A DNA stretch of 64,000 bases from Ruania alkalisoli (GTDB lineage Bacteria > Actinomycetota > Actinomycetes > Actinomycetales > Beutenbergiaceae), in the NCBI RefSeq assembly GCF_014960965.1, contig NZ_CP063169.1, positions 2,699,581 to 2,763,580 on the forward strand, written 5' to 3'. Made by a program: the position numbers and the translations under genes. Shown here one piece after another: positions 1 through 7,340 of the stretch. Position 1 is the first letter of the stretch; each line of letters opens with the position of its first letter. Below the pieces are notes generated by a model, which was not told the origin of the DNA, did not search any database, and saw only the letters and a list, made by a program, of their open reading frames with translations.

Positions 1-63
1 GTTGATGAGGTTGAGCGCCATGGGCACGCCCATGACTCCGAGTCCGATGAATCCGATTCGCAC
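1..63 (-). CDS. 3-hydroxyisobutyrate / tartronate-semialdehyde dehydrogenase family, N-terminus only
   Basis: Only the first 21 codons lie inside the window; the rest runs off the left edge. The start is GTG at 63, preceded by a strong AAAGGAGG ribosome site. The visible residues, VRIGFIGLGVMGVPMALNL, are the Rossmann dinucleotide-binding signature (GxGxMG) of the beta-hydroxyacid dehydrogenase family (3-hydroxyisobutyrate dehydrogenase, 2-hydroxy-3-oxopropionate reductase GarR). A GarR-type reductase would fit the nearby hydroxypyruvate-isomerase-like gene, because both act on C3 intermediates of glycolate and sugar-acid breakdown. That pairing is inference. The family call from the motif is fairly secure, the exact substrate is not. 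Confidence 0.7.
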   Translation of the reverse strand, partial: MRIGFIGLGVMGVPMALNLIN

Positions 64-179
64 GAGATCCTCCTTTCGCGTGGACAGGGTCCGCGCAGTT
101 GTGGTCGTGTGGTCGTGCCCCGGTCCGGGGCCTACGGTTCGCACAGCACGGGCCGAAGGCGCACCGGCGGCCCGGCCTG

Positions 180-2330
180 CTACCAGGTCAGGTGGACCAC
201 CTCAAGGTGGTCGATGGCGGGCAGGGCAACCTCGGCGTGGCCCTCGCTCACGCTCACGGGAACGTCCTCTCCGGCGACGACGAGACGCGCGCGGGCCTCC
301 TGCACCCCCTCGGGCAGGCGCATCCGCACGCTCTGGCCGGTGAGCGGGATCAGCTCGTGCGCCTGGCCACGCATGGCCATCGGGTTGGTCAGGTTGACCA
401 CGCTCACGGCCAGCTCCCGTTCGCCCTCCTGGACGGCGAGGTCGACCAGACCGCGGCCGGCGACCTGCACGCGGGGCGAGTCGGCCAGGGCCCAGCGCAC
501 CGCGTTGGCGATCAGTCGTCCGTGGTCGGACTGCAGGGCCTCCCAGTAGATCTCCCCGACGTTGAAGGCCACGTAGACCGTGCGCCCGCCGGAGGCGTGC
601 TCGCGGGCGATCACGGCGGGCTCATGCGGTGCTTCGCGTGGGTAGACCTCTTCCATCGGCAGGTCGGGATAGTCCGGCACGAACCGGAACGGGACCGTGA
701 CGCCCTCGGCCGTGGGGATCTGCTCGACTCCGAGCACCAGCGATCCGGCCACGATCCGCTGGGCGCCCTCGTAGCCGGCGACCAGCGGATGATCGGCGGT
801 GATCGCCATGTACTTGTTTTTCAGCGGGCCCCGCACATCCTGGCGCAGCCGGACGCCGAAGATCTCACCGAGGGCGAGTTCACGGGAGCCGGCCGGCCCC
901 CGCACGCTGGAGTCATGGGCAGCCACCACGGCGCCGCCGGCGGCCACGAACTCCTCGATCACGCCCACCTGCTGCGGCGTGAGTTCGGGGGTCGCCGGCA
1001 ACACCAACACGCGGATACCGGCCAGCCGGTCGGCACTGAGCGCCTCGTCGGCCACGTACTCGAACGGGATCCGCGCCTCCAGGAGGGCCTGGTAGACGCC
1101 GTCCTCGTGGGCCTCTCGTCCCGGCGGTGGCGTCCATGGCGTACGCCCGGCGGTGCCCCGGCTGTCCAGGATGGCCACCTCGGCCGTGTACCGCAGTCGC
1201 CCGATCACGGGCTCACAGCGCTCGTGCAGCCGGTAGGCGTCCACGATCGGCTGCACCCAGCGGTCATCGAAGTTCTCGGCTTTGAACTTGGTGAACCAGG
1301 GCAGTGCGCCCTGGGCGAAGCCATCGACCACGAGGGCCTTCGTCTCTTCCGGGTCGGCCACGGAGTCCTTCCAGCGCAGCTCGTGGTGCTCCGGTCCGAC
1401 CGAGGTGATCAGCGCGACGGGACGGTCGGGATAGAGCCCGCGCGCCCGCTTGCCGATCCGGCCGGGCGTCCAGGCGGGTTCCAGGTCGGAACGGCCCTGC
1501 TTGTCGACGAAGAACATCGGGTAGCGGTCATCCACGAGCTCGTGAACCAGGTCACGGGTCAGGGCGGCGCCGCGGTTGGGGATGAACCGGACGTGCGGTT
1601 TGATCTCCCGCACGGCGTCATCCCAGAGCACCACCAATTCGCTGAGTCGGCGGCTGTGCCAGGCGGCATAGGCCGGCCAGGCCGGGTCATTCAGATTCGC
1701 GACGCGCGGGAGCGCGAAGCCCGTGTCGGCAGTGAAGCGCTGCGCTGTGGCCTCGGTGTGAGATACCGAGCGGGGGCCATCCCAGCGATTGGCGAAGACC
1801 GCGTCGACGTCGTACTCGCGCACGATCTCGCGGGCGACCTCGGTGGTGAACTCGGTGTGGTAGCTGCTGAACGGGTCGGTCCACCACAGGCCCGGCACCG
1901 AACCGTGCGGGATCGGCTGGCCGTCCTCGTCCCGGGCCAGCCACTCGGGGTGGGCGTCGGCGGCGTCCTGGTGGATGGCGTGCGGGTCCACCCGGGCCAT
2001 CACGTGCATGCCCAGCGAGCGCGCCCCCTCCACGAGGGCCCCGAAGGGGTCGGTGTCGCCGAGGAAGGCGCTGCGGTGGTGCCACGGGATCTGGGTGGGA
2101 TAGAAGGCCATGTAGCCGCCGGCGCTCAGGCACAGCGCATTCGAGGCGGACCGGCGCATCACGTCGATCCAGAAGTCCACGTCCAGGGTGGCCGGATCGT
2201 CGTCGGTGAAGGTCAGCTGCGTCCATCGGGTGGCACCGCGGTACCACTCCGGGGTACGCAGACCAATGACCTCGCCGGGTTGTGCGTGCGTGAGCGTCAC
2301 CGCTGTTCTCCGATCGTCGCTGATTGTCAT
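180..2330 (-). CDS. GH-like TIM-barrel protein with beta-galactosidase trimerisation-like domain
   Basis: A 716-residue protein without signal peptide, so probably cytoplasmic. The first ~400 residues look like a glycoside-hydrolase TIM barrel of the hypothetical glycosyl hydrolase (GHL6) kind: a Trp/Asp-rich core, 'HVMARVDPHAIH', 'DVDAVFANRWDGP' and 'HVRFIPNRG' at typical strand ends. Residues ~400-610 resemble the flavodoxin-like trimerisation domain of family 42 beta-galactosidases ('RVLVLPATPELTPQQV', 'VVAAHDSS'), and a beta-rich tail follows. Families with this layout act on plant or host glycans, but I cannot name a substrate. It is divergent from the hydroxypyruvate-isomerase-like gene with only ~40 bp between the starts, so the two probably share regulation. 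I do not see a catalytic acid pair I would swear to. Confidence 0.6.
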   Translation of the reverse strand: MTISDDRRTAVTLTHAQPGEVIGLRTPEWYRGATRWTQLTFTDDDPATLDVDFWIDVMRRSASNALCLSAGGYMAFYPTQIPWHHRSAFLGDTDPFGALVEGARSLGMHVMARVDPHAIHQDAADAHPEWLARDEDGQPIPHGSVPGLWWTDPFSSYHTEFTTEVAREIVREYDVDAVFANRWDGPRSVSHTEATAQRFTADTGFALPRVANLNDPAWPAYAAWHSRRLSELVVLWDDAVREIKPHVRFIPNRGAALTRDLVHELVDDRYPMFFVDKQGRSDLEPAWTPGRIGKRARGLYPDRPVALITSVGPEHHELRWKDSVADPEETKALVVDGFAQGALPWFTKFKAENFDDRWVQPIVDAYRLHERCEPVIGRLRYTAEVAILDSRGTAGRTPWTPPPGREAHEDGVYQALLEARIPFEYVADEALSADRLAGIRVLVLPATPELTPQQVGVIEEFVAAGGAVVAAHDSSVRGPAGSRELALGEIFGVRLRQDVRGPLKNKYMAITADHPLVAGYEGAQRIVAGSLVLGVEQIPTAEGVTVPFRFVPDYPDLPMEEVYPREAPHEPAVIAREHASGGRTVYVAFNVGEIYWEALQSDHGRLIANAVRWALADSPRVQVAGRGLVDLAVQEGERELAVSVVNLTNPMAMRGQAHELIPLTGQSVRMRLPEGVQEARARLVVAGEDVPVSVSEGHAEVALPAIDHLEVVHLTW

Positions 2331-2344
2331 ACATGCTTACATGT
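2325..2344. promoter_or_regulatory. candidate operator between divergent sugar-acid genes
   Basis: The 41-bp gap between the two divergent starts contains an inverted repeat ACATG-ctta-CATGT (2331-2335 and 2340-2344), preceded by TGTCAT. The same TGTCAT...ATG string recurs in a near-palindrome upstream of the GntR gene at 3191-3207. A shared site for that regulator is an inference from position and similarity only. Confidence 0.4.
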
Positions 2345-2371
2345 CGATCACAACTATGGCAAGGTGGGCTC

Positions 2372-3181
2372 ATGCAGTTCAACGACTACGACGTCAGCGC
2401 CAATGTGTCCCTCCTGTTCACCGAGGTCCACTACCTCGACCGCTTCCAGGCCGCAGCCGACGCCGGCTTCCGCACCGTGGAGAGCTGGTGGCCGTTCACC
2501 GAACCGCACCCGGGAAATGACCGGGTGGACGAGGTCGCCGCGCGGATCGCCGACGCCGGCGTGCAACTGATCGGCCTGAACTTCTACGCCGGTGACATGC
2601 CCGGCGGCGAGCGCGGCGTGACCTGCCGGCCCGAACGCGCCGATGAGCTCGATCGCTCCACCGAGGCACTACTGCGGCTGGCGCGCGCGACGGGGGTCCA
2701 GAAGTTCAATCTGCTCTACGGACAGCCAGACACCGGTGAGGAGCAGGCCCAGCGAGCCCACGCCGTCGGGGCCTATCGACGGGCCGCCGAGGCAGTGGCC
2801 GAGATCGACGGCACCATCCTGGTGGAGCCGCTCGCGCGCGGACTGAACGGTTCCTACCCGCTACACGATGATCACGACGTCGCCGCACTGATCGACGAGG
2901 TCGGCTCACCGCGGCTGGCGCAGCTGTTCGACTCCTTCCACCTGGGGATGAATGGTGTCGACGTGGCCGAAGTGGCCAGGCAGCGCGCGGGCGCTACCGG
3001 GCACGTCCAGCTCGCCGACTCCCCCGGTCGCGGCGAGCCCGGATCGGGTGACCTGGACTTCACGGCGATCGCTGCCGCCCTGCGCGAAGGTGGCTATCGG
3101 GGGACGGTCGCAGCCGAGTACAAGCCGACCCGTGCCACCACGGACACGCTGGACTGGCTCACACCATCGGCGGGACGGTGA
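2372..3181 (+). CDS. hydroxypyruvate isomerase-like sugar isomerase (TIM barrel)
   Basis: 269 residues, AP-endonuclease-2/xylose-isomerase-like TIM barrel, about the usual size of hydroxypyruvate isomerase (Hyi, ~260). Features typical of the family are visible: an N-terminal 'MQFNDYDVSANVSLLFTE', 'GLNFYAGDMPGGERG' after the third strand, 'ILVEPLAR' and 'LFDSFHLGMNG' with metal-ligand Glu/Asp/His, 'VQLADSPGRGEPGSGDLDF' and a final 'AAEYKP'. ATG at 2372 is chosen over an upstream frame opening at 2324 because AAGGTGGG lies nine bases before it and the family begins there. The enzyme would interconvert hydroxypyruvate and tartronate semialdehyde. The cut-off reductase at 1-63 and the GntR gene downstream fit such a pathway. 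Confidence 0.8.
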   Translation: MQFNDYDVSANVSLLFTEVHYLDRFQAAADAGFRTVESWWPFTEPHPGNDRVDEVAARIADAGVQLIGLNFYAGDMPGGERGVTCRPERADELDRSTEALLRLARATGVQKFNLLYGQPDTGEEQAQRAHAVGAYRRAAEAVAEIDGTILVEPLARGLNGSYPLHDDHDVAALIDEVGSPRLAQLFDSFHLGMNGVDVAEVARQRAGATGHVQLADSPGRGEPGSGDLDFTAIAAALREGGYRGTVAAEYKPTRATTDTLDWLTPSAGR

Positions 3182-3190
3182 CGGCCATGA

Positions 3191-3207
3191 ACTGTCATGA
3201 TGTCAGT
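3191..3207. promoter_or_regulatory. near-palindromic candidate GntR operator
   Basis: ACTGTCATGATGTCAGT is a 17-bp palindrome with one symmetric mismatch pair, ten bases after the isomerase stop and about 90 bases before the GntR start. Half-sites (CATGACAG at 3233-3240, CTGACAG near 3250) follow. The position suits autoregulation of the FCD regulator. Confidence 0.4.
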
Positions 3208-3296
3208 CGATCATGCGGCACCGACAAGACGGCATGACAGGCAGAACTCCTGACAGCGCCGTCGCGATCGGCCCCTGTGCCCAGGAAGGATGAGGA

Positions 3297-3968
3297 GTGT
3301 CGACGAGTAGCAGCCAGATCAAGCTCGGGCCCGCGTCACTGACGGAGGCACTCTTCGAGTCCCTGCGCGCCCGGATCATCAACGGCGAGATCCCGCCGGG
3401 TGAACGGGTCACCGAACAACGCGTGGCCGACGAGTACGGAGTGGCCCGCCCGACGGCGAAGTCCTGCCTGGAACGCCTGACCGGACTCGGCCTGCTCCGG
3501 CGCGTGGCCCACAAGTCGGCTGTGGTCCCGCAGCTCTCGGCCGCCGAGATCCAGGATCTGTTCTTCAGCCGGGAGACTTTCGAGGCAGCCGCCACTTCCC
3601 ACCTGGCACGCACCGCTCACCTGCCCGAGCAGATGACCAAAGCCCAGGCGGTGATGGTGCAGGCGGCCGCCAGGGAGGACTTCGCCGAACAGGTCCAGGC
3701 CGACATCGCCTTCCACTGGGGCCTGGTCGAAGGGCTCAGCAGCGAACGGCTGTCACGGATGTACGAGATGATCTCCGGCGAGATCCACCTGACGATGGGC
3801 CAATACGCGGCCCACCGACGCACCACCCCCACCACGGTGGTCGGGGAGCACGAGGAGATCATGGCCGCGATCAGCGCCGGGGACGAGGATCGCGCTCGCT
3901 CGGCACTGATCGCCCACCTGGCCCACGCTCGCGACCGTGTTCTCGCTCAGGTGGAGGGCACCGGCTGA
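3297..3968 (+). CDS. GntR-family transcriptional regulator, FCD subfamily
   Basis: 223 residues. The N-terminal winged helix-turn-helix (about 15-80) carries the GntR signature 'ARIINGEIPPGERVTEQRVADEYGVARPTAK'. Residues ~95-215 form an all-helical FCD ligand domain with the usual metal-binding Asp/His positions ('ADIAFHWGLV', 'GEHEEIMAAI', 'LIAHLAHAR'). The start is GTG at 3297 with AGGAAGGATGAGGA before it; the ATG at 3290 is followed by an early stop. FCD regulators usually sense carboxylic acids or sugar acids and repress their own neighbours, which fits the hydroxypyruvate-isomerase-like gene upstream. Candidate sites are at 2325-2344 and 3191-3207. The effector is unknown. Confidence 0.85.
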   Translation: MSTSSSQIKLGPASLTEALFESLRARIINGEIPPGERVTEQRVADEYGVARPTAKSCLERLTGLGLLRRVAHKSAVVPQLSAAEIQDLFFSRETFEAAATSHLARTAHLPEQMTKAQAVMVQAAAREDFAEQVQADIAFHWGLVEGLSSERLSRMYEMISGEIHLTMGQYAAHRRTTPTTVVGEHEEIMAAISAGDEDRARSALIAHLAHARDRVLAQVEGTG

Positions 3969-4087
3969 TCTTCTGCCGCTGCGGGGTGCGGTCGCCGTGC
4001 GCGCAGGGCGAACGGCCCGTGCACGTGGTGGCTCGGTTGACGAGGTACCGTCGAAGGGTCCGGCCCCCACCCCCAAGGAGCCACTCC

Positions 4088-4846
4088 ATGCCGCGCAAGT
4101 CCGCCTTGGCCGCCCTCACCCTGGCTGCCGCCGTGGCGCTGACGGGCTGCTCGTCCGATGACGGACCGGAGACCACCGAGCCTTCGGCGGAACCCAGCGC
4201 TGAGGCACCCACCGACTCCGGCACCGACGCTGAGGCGCCCGCACCGGAGGACTTTCCCGAGGTTGTCGCCGAGGTGAATGGTGAGGAGATCTCGCGCACC
4301 GATTTCGTTGCCAGCTACGAAGGGCAGATGCAGCAGGCGCTGATGTCGCAGCAGCAGACCGGTCAACAGGTGGACGAGGCCCAGGTGCGTCAACAGGTAC
4401 TGGACCAGATGGTCAACAACGTGTTGCTCACCCAGGCCGCCGAGGATGCCGGGATCGAGGCGTCGGAGGCTGATGTGGACGCCACGCTCGACCAGGTCGC
4501 CGCGCAGAACGGGCTCGGCTCGGGTGACGAGGTCGTCACCGCACTCGTCGAGCAGGGGCTGACCGAGGAAGACGTCCGTGCGGACGCCGCCGACCAGTAC
4601 GTCGTCAATGCCTTCGTCGAAGGCGAGGTCGAGGTCAGCGAACCGACCGAGGACGAGTTGCGCACCCAGTACGACACCCTCGTCGAGCAGGCGCAGGCGC
4701 AAGGCGCCACCGAGGAGGACATCCCGCCGTTCGAGGAGGCCCGCGACCAGATCGCCCAGCAGGCCATGAGCGAACAGCAGAGCGCCGGCGTGAACGCGAT
4801 CATCACCGAGCTGCGCGATGCGGGTGAGGTCACCGTCCACATCTGA
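4088..4846 (+). CDS. SurA-N-like lipoprotein (putative folding factor)
   Basis: 252 residues. ATG at 4088 follows AAGGAG with seven-base spacing. The N-terminus is a lipoprotein signal with lipobox LTGC (Cys at ~20), then a Ser/Thr/Glu/Pro-rich linker. Residues ~60-230 resemble the N-terminal chaperone domain of SurA/PrsA proteins: 'VVAEVNGEEISRTDF', a Gln-rich helix, 'QQVLDQMVNNVLLTQAAEDAGIEASEADVDATLDQVAAQ'. No complete parvulin (PPIase) domain is present, so it may act as an extracytoplasmic chaperone without isomerase activity. It is a single-gene unit between the GntR gene and another lipoprotein. Confidence 0.7.
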   Translation: MPRKSALAALTLAAAVALTGCSSDDGPETTEPSAEPSAEAPTDSGTDAEAPAPEDFPEVVAEVNGEEISRTDFVASYEGQMQQALMSQQQTGQQVDEAQVRQQVLDQMVNNVLLTQAAEDAGIEASEADVDATLDQVAAQNGLGSGDEVVTALVEQGLTEEDVRADAADQYVVNAFVEGEVEVSEPTEDELRTQYDTLVEQAQAQGATEEDIPPFEEARDQIAQQAMSEQQSAGVNAIITELRDAGEVTVHI

Positions 4847-4873
4847 GCGGTGGGTACGTGAGAACCGGCAACG

Positions 4874-4950
4874 CACCCGGCCACCCGCGTTGTCGAGCAG
4901 CACGTCCAGTCCTCACCTCGGCCGCGAGCGCGTCGATGACCTTCCTGAAA
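4874..4950 (-). pseudogene. decayed short-chain dehydrogenase (SDR) fragment
   Basis: Read on the minus strand, 4909-4874 encodes LDVLLDNAGGRV, close to the SDR active-site signature LDVLVNNAG. Just upstream, in a different frame, about 4945-4912 encodes VIDALAAEVR, the helix that normally precedes that strand. The two pieces are in the right order but separated by a frameshift, and nothing else of the gene remains. I read this as the relic of an SDR gene; chance resemblance is possible because the region is short. Confidence 0.4.
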
Positions 4951-5018
4951 GAGGGGTACCGGGCACGGCCACGACCGGCACCGGCCGCGCCGTTCAGTGG
5001 GTCACGCGCCGGTCGGGC

Positions 5019-5033
5019 TACTATCTCTGCTCG
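5019..5033 (+). promoter_or_regulatory. -10 element of a possible leaderless transcript
   Basis: TACTAT at 5019-5024 ends nine bases before the GTG start of the following lipoprotein, and no Shine-Dalgarno sequence is present. That arrangement suits a leaderless mRNA, common in actinobacteria. No convincing -35 box was seen. Confidence 0.35.
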
Positions 5034-5839
5034 TGAACTCACGCCCAGCCACCGCGCTGCTCGCCACCGCCACCCTGCTCTTCCTCGCCGGCTGCACCGG
5101 CGATCCCACGGACGGCGTCCCTGAGCCGTCCGCATCAGCCTCGCCCGGCGAGAGCTCACCTGTAGCGACCACAGACGCACCGGAACCCTCCGGGAGTGAA
5201 GAACCTGCGGCGTCGGGAATCGTGGAGTGCGAACCGTTCGTGCTCGCCGAAGGCGGGCAGGTGCCCGGGGCCGTGGTGGGTGACTGCGTGGCCGCAGCGA
5301 TGGTGGCCGCCGGCACCGGGGTGCAACGCGTGGACTCCAGCGACGGCACCTCCTCGGTGGTGCAGTTCCGGTGGGACCCGGACTACGCGATGAGTATCGA
5401 CGGCGACCAGCAGGTCGTGATCGAGGGCGACACTGGCTGGGTGCAGGTGCCCGGCAGCGGCTGGATCCAGGCCGATCCGGGCTCCTCGGACCCGCAGGTG
5501 GTGATGGCCACGAGCATCGTGCAGTTGGTGCGCGCCTTCTCCGACCCGCGAATGCTGGCCGAGGGTTTCGGGCAGGCCGAGTCGTGGACGATCGTCGAGG
5601 AGACCGACGTGCCGGTCGAGGATGCGGTGGCCGACACGGCATGGCTGCTACAGCCTGAGGGTGGCATCCTCCCGCTCGGGGACATCACGGTCACCGACGT
5701 CGAGCTGTGGCTGCGCAGCGACTACCTGGGCGTGTACACCGTGGGCACCGGCTCGTACGCGGGCGTGAGCGTCACCACCAGCAACACCTTCCTCGAATGG
5801 GGCGAACCGGTGGAGATCCCGGACCCGAGCCAGGACTGA
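5033..5839 (+). CDS. predicted lipoprotein of unknown function
   Basis: 268 residues. GTG at 5033 gives a compact lipoprotein signal (VNSRPATALLATATLLFLAGC, lipobox LAGC). A longer frame from GTG 4997 would add twelve residues and bury the signal. After a Ser/Pro/Glu linker comes a beta-rich secreted domain ('QFRWDPDYAMSIDGDQQVVIEGDTGWVQVPGSGWIQADPG') of the LppX/LprG-like sort seen in many actinobacterial lipoproteins. I do not recognise a specific family. It probably stands alone: a hairpin follows at 5857-5884 and the start may be leaderless. No catalytic motif is visible. Confidence 0.65.
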   Translation: MNSRPATALLATATLLFLAGCTGDPTDGVPEPSASASPGESSPVATTDAPEPSGSEEPAASGIVECEPFVLAEGGQVPGAVVGDCVAAAMVAAGTGVQRVDSSDGTSSVVQFRWDPDYAMSIDGDQQVVIEGDTGWVQVPGSGWIQADPGSSDPQVVMATSIVQLVRAFSDPRMLAEGFGQAESWTIVEETDVPVEDAVADTAWLLQPEGGILPLGDITVTDVELWLRSDYLGVYTVGTGSYAGVSVTTSNTFLEWGEPVEIPDPSQD

Positions 5840-5856
5840 CGAACGCCTCCCCCGCG

Positions 5857-5884
5857 CCGCGATGGGAACAAGTCCCCATCGCGG
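5857..5884 (+). terminator. hairpin after the lipoprotein gene
   Basis: CCGCGATGGG (5857-5866) and CCCATCGCGG (5875-5884) form a perfect 10-bp stem with an 8-base loop, 18 bases after the stop. No T-tract follows. It separates the lipoprotein from the WXG100 cluster. Confidence 0.55.
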
Positions 5885-5944
5885 CCGCCGCGCACTCCCT
5901 CTACGGTGGACGGACCGACAAGCAGCAACCCGCCGGAGTGAGCA

Positions 5945-6265
5945 GTGTCGAAGGTCAAGATCAGCTATGCCGAGCTGGAGGCGTTCTACGACGACGTCTC
6001 CTCGCTCGCACAGAACCTCGATAACGAGAGCATGTTTCTCGAGGACGCTGCCGAGGCCGTCGGCAGCCCGTTCGGTCAGTCCGACCTCAAGACTGCGATC
6101 GAGCAATTCCACCAGGACTGGAACAACGCACGGGACGAGCTCGTGCAGAGCCTCGAGAGCGCCAAGAAGAACGCCGTAACCGTCGCCCACGAGTGGCGTG
6201 GTATCGACTCCGACCTGAACCCCTCGCTCCCGGAACCTCCCGAGGTTCACCCGGCTCAGGACTGA
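5945..6265 (+). CDS. WXG100-like small helical protein
   Basis: 106 residues, GTG start after GGAGTGAGCA. It is almost entirely helical: 'ISYAELEAFYDDVSSLAQNLDN', then 'FGQSDLKTAIEQFHQDWNNARDELVQSLESAKKNAV', with the spacing of WXG100/ESAT-6-type or partner proteins, although the turn reads SPFGQSD rather than WxG. Such proteins form helical hairpin dimers and are exported by type VII secretion. It is first of a four-gene run, five bases before the next start, and its partner is probably the N-terminal domain of that next protein. No EccC-type ATPase is encoded in the window, so export would need machinery elsewhere. The family assignment rests on length, helix pattern and context. Confidence 0.6.
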   Translation: MSKVKISYAELEAFYDDVSSLAQNLDNESMFLEDAAEAVGSPFGQSDLKTAIEQFHQDWNNARDELVQSLESAKKNAVTVAHEWRGIDSDLNPSLPEPPEVHPAQD

Positions 6266-6269
6266 CACC

Positions 6270-7340
6270 ATGTTTCACGAGGTGGAGGACCTTCCCGGAG
6301 ATGCGCAGGCGCTCGAGACGAACGCCAATCGTCTCCAGCTGTTCGCTGAGGCTCTCGAACGGGCCGACACGTTCCTGCGCACCACCGCCAACGGCGAGTT
6401 CAACTCCAGCGCTGCCAAGTCGATCGACGCGCTGAAGGAACAGGCCAACTCGATCGGTGAGCAGTACGCGAACGCATGCGCGCAGTACGTCCTGTGCGCC
6501 AAGGGCCTCGCCCGCTACGCCATGACACTCGACTGGGTGCAGCGGGATATGGCTCCGATCGTGGAGGAATACCGCGAGCTGGACGATCTCGGGACCCTTC
6601 ATGGGCCCGGTGCAACGGTCGACGACGATGAGCTGCCCGAGGGCATGAGCACTAGCGACGTCCAGGAACGCAAGGCCGAGCTGCAGGCGGAGTACAACGC
6701 ACTGTACGAGGAGTGGCACACCGCCTTCACGGAGGCGGTCACGCTGATCGGCGCCGGGATCGGGATCTCCGCGCCCGACCTGGACGAGCCCTCCGGGTGG
6801 GAGAAGGCCCTCGACTGGCTGGCGATCGGTGGTGCGGTGCTCGCGATCGTCGCCCTGTGGTGGAATCCGGCGGGATGGGGTGTGGGAGCGGCCGCGCTCG
6901 GCACGGTCGGCATCCAGGGGTACCGGTACTCCCAAGGTGACGCGAGTCTGCTCGACCTCGCCGAGGCAGGCGCCGGGGCAATCCCTTTCGGCAAGTTCTA
7001 CAAGCTCACCAAGCTGCCGGACGGCAGCTACCAGATCACGCCCGGCAAGGGACTGAACGTCGCGAAGACGTCGGGTCTCAGTGATGAAGCGCTGGAAACC
7101 TTCGGCGACCTCAGCCCCCAGACCCAGCTGCTGTTGATGGGAGCGGCGTACGGCGATATCAAGACCACCTACGACGGGATGACCGGGGCCGTCACCTCCA
7201 CCGGCGACATCGTGCACGAGAACCGCAAGACCGGCGAGCGTGTGGAGTTCGACGGTATCGTCGAACGCGAACCCGAGTCGTCTGGATCTACGGCCAAGCG
7301 GGAGCCGCCCGACCGATCCACGATGGGTCCGGCGCGGTGA
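6270..7340 (+). CDS. WXG100/LXG-like protein with central hydrophobic region
   Basis: 356 residues. The first ~100 form a helical hairpin of WXG100 type ('DAQALETNANRLQLFAEALERAD', turn 'GEFNSSAAKSIDALKEQ'). A long helical stretch follows to ~170, then a hydrophobic region about 185-240 ('WLAIGGAVLAIVALWWNPAGWGVGAAALG') of the kind that precedes toxin domains in polymorphic toxins of type VII systems. The remaining ~110 residues are polar and show no nuclease, ADP-ribosyltransferase or other toxin motif that I recognise. It overlaps the next gene by four bases (GTGA). It is either a toxin carrier with an undescribed C-terminus or a structural secreted protein. Confidence 0.5.
   Translation: MFHEVEDLPGDAQALETNANRLQLFAEALERADTFLRTTANGEFNSSAAKSIDALKEQANSIGEQYANACAQYVLCAKGLARYAMTLDWVQRDMAPIVEEYRELDDLGTLHGPGATVDDDELPEGMSTSDVQERKAELQAEYNALYEEWHTAFTEAVTLIGAGIGISAPDLDEPSGWEKALDWLAIGGAVLAIVALWWNPAGWGVGAAALGTVGIQGYRYSQGDASLLDLAEAGAGAIPFGKFYKLTKLPDGSYQITPGKGLNVAKTSGLSDEALETFGDLSPQTQLLLMGAAYGDIKTTYDGMTGAVTSTGDIVHENRKTGERVEFDGIVEREPESSGSTAKREPPDRSTMGPAR

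Noticed and set aside
99-2570. An 823-codon open frame on the plus strand opposite the GH-like gene
   Set aside because: It is antisense to a gene with recognisable domains and has the His/Asp/Gly-rich composition of G+C-driven shadow frames. No ribosome site or known motif was found.
6270-7340. Known toxin domain in the second WXG100 protein
   Set aside because: No HNH, RNase, ADP-ribosyltransferase or deaminase motif is visible in the C-terminal 110 residues, so I do not call it a toxin.
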